A stretch of 5,700 bases of DNA from a candidate division Zixibacteria bacterium 4484_93. Its GTDB lineage: Bacteria; UBP14; UBA6098; 4484-93. Positions within the stretch are counted from its first letter, which is position 1. Every line of letters begins with the position of its first letter. Shown here piece by piece: positions 5,650 to 5,700 of this stretch. The notes under the pieces were generated by a model. That model worked only from the letters and a program-made list of their open reading frames with translations. It had not been told where the DNA came from and made no database searches. The translations under genes were made by a program, and so were the position numbers. The stretch lies in assembly GCA_002085385.1 (NCBI GenBank), contig NATO01000100.1, positions 1-5,700 on the forward strand, in the 5' to 3' direction.

Positions 5650-5700
5650 TCAAGATGCCTTGTTCAACAGTTTATCAATCTCCTTCTCGAACTCTCCCTT
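5650..5700 (-). CDS. C-terminal end of an upstream gene, 16 codons visible
   Basis: The frame runs from the window edge to a TGA at 5650-5652, one base before the OsmC ATG, encoding KGEFEKEIDKLLNKAS. This charged, helical ending reads like a genuine protein C-terminus, and the 1-nt gap to OsmC fits an operon. The fragment is too short to assign a family; it could equally be a chance open frame. Confidence 0.5.
   Translation of the reverse strand, partial: KGEFEKEIDKLLNKAS

Overview
The window is almost wholly coding (one 131-base intergenic gap) and looks like a chromosomal segment of an uncultured-type bacterium. Base composition is moderate, ATA and AGA/AGG codons are frequent, genes are packed into tight operons, and two proteins have signal peptides followed by long solenoid repeats. 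That style recalls FCB-group or candidate-phylum genomes, but no marker gene here fixes the taxon, so this is an impression only. No RNA genes, insertion sequences, CRISPR arrays or phage genes were seen.

Left part, minus strand (positions 4026 down to 1): a probable four-gene operon read from a promoter near 4065-4092. Its order is a class I PLP aminotransferase (aspartate aminotransferase type, 397 aa), a 69-aa FmdB-type zinc ribbon protein, a 622-aa secreted protein with about 13 repeats of 27 residues built around a G-N-D-x-Y motif, and a secreted HEAT-like helical repeat protein that runs off the left edge. Gaps are 13 nt and 4 nt, then a 38-nt overlap, so the last three genes are probably translationally coupled. 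The HEAT-like gene (1-774) has no stop inside the window but is open for all 258 visible codons.

Middle (4027-4157): a divergent promoter region serving the aminotransferase operon leftward and a flavodoxin-fold protein rightward. It holds an 8-bp direct repeat, TATACTTG, twice at a 24-bp period, overlapping or flanking the predicted -35 elements.

Right part: the flavodoxin-like gene (4158-4613, plus) converges on and overlaps by 7 bp a minus-strand run of three genes. From upstream these are an unidentified gene of which only the last 16 codons are visible, an OsmC-family thiol protein (152 aa) and a 208-aa protein with a tentative FMN split-barrel-like C-terminal half. The flavodoxin, OsmC and possible FMN proteins suggest a thiol/flavin redox theme, which is inference from family membership and proximity.

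The most interesting content is the pair of exported solenoid proteins (beta-type GND repeats plus alpha-type HEAT repeats) in overlapping genes, and the unidentified 208-aa protein, whose start is ambiguous around an A7 run.
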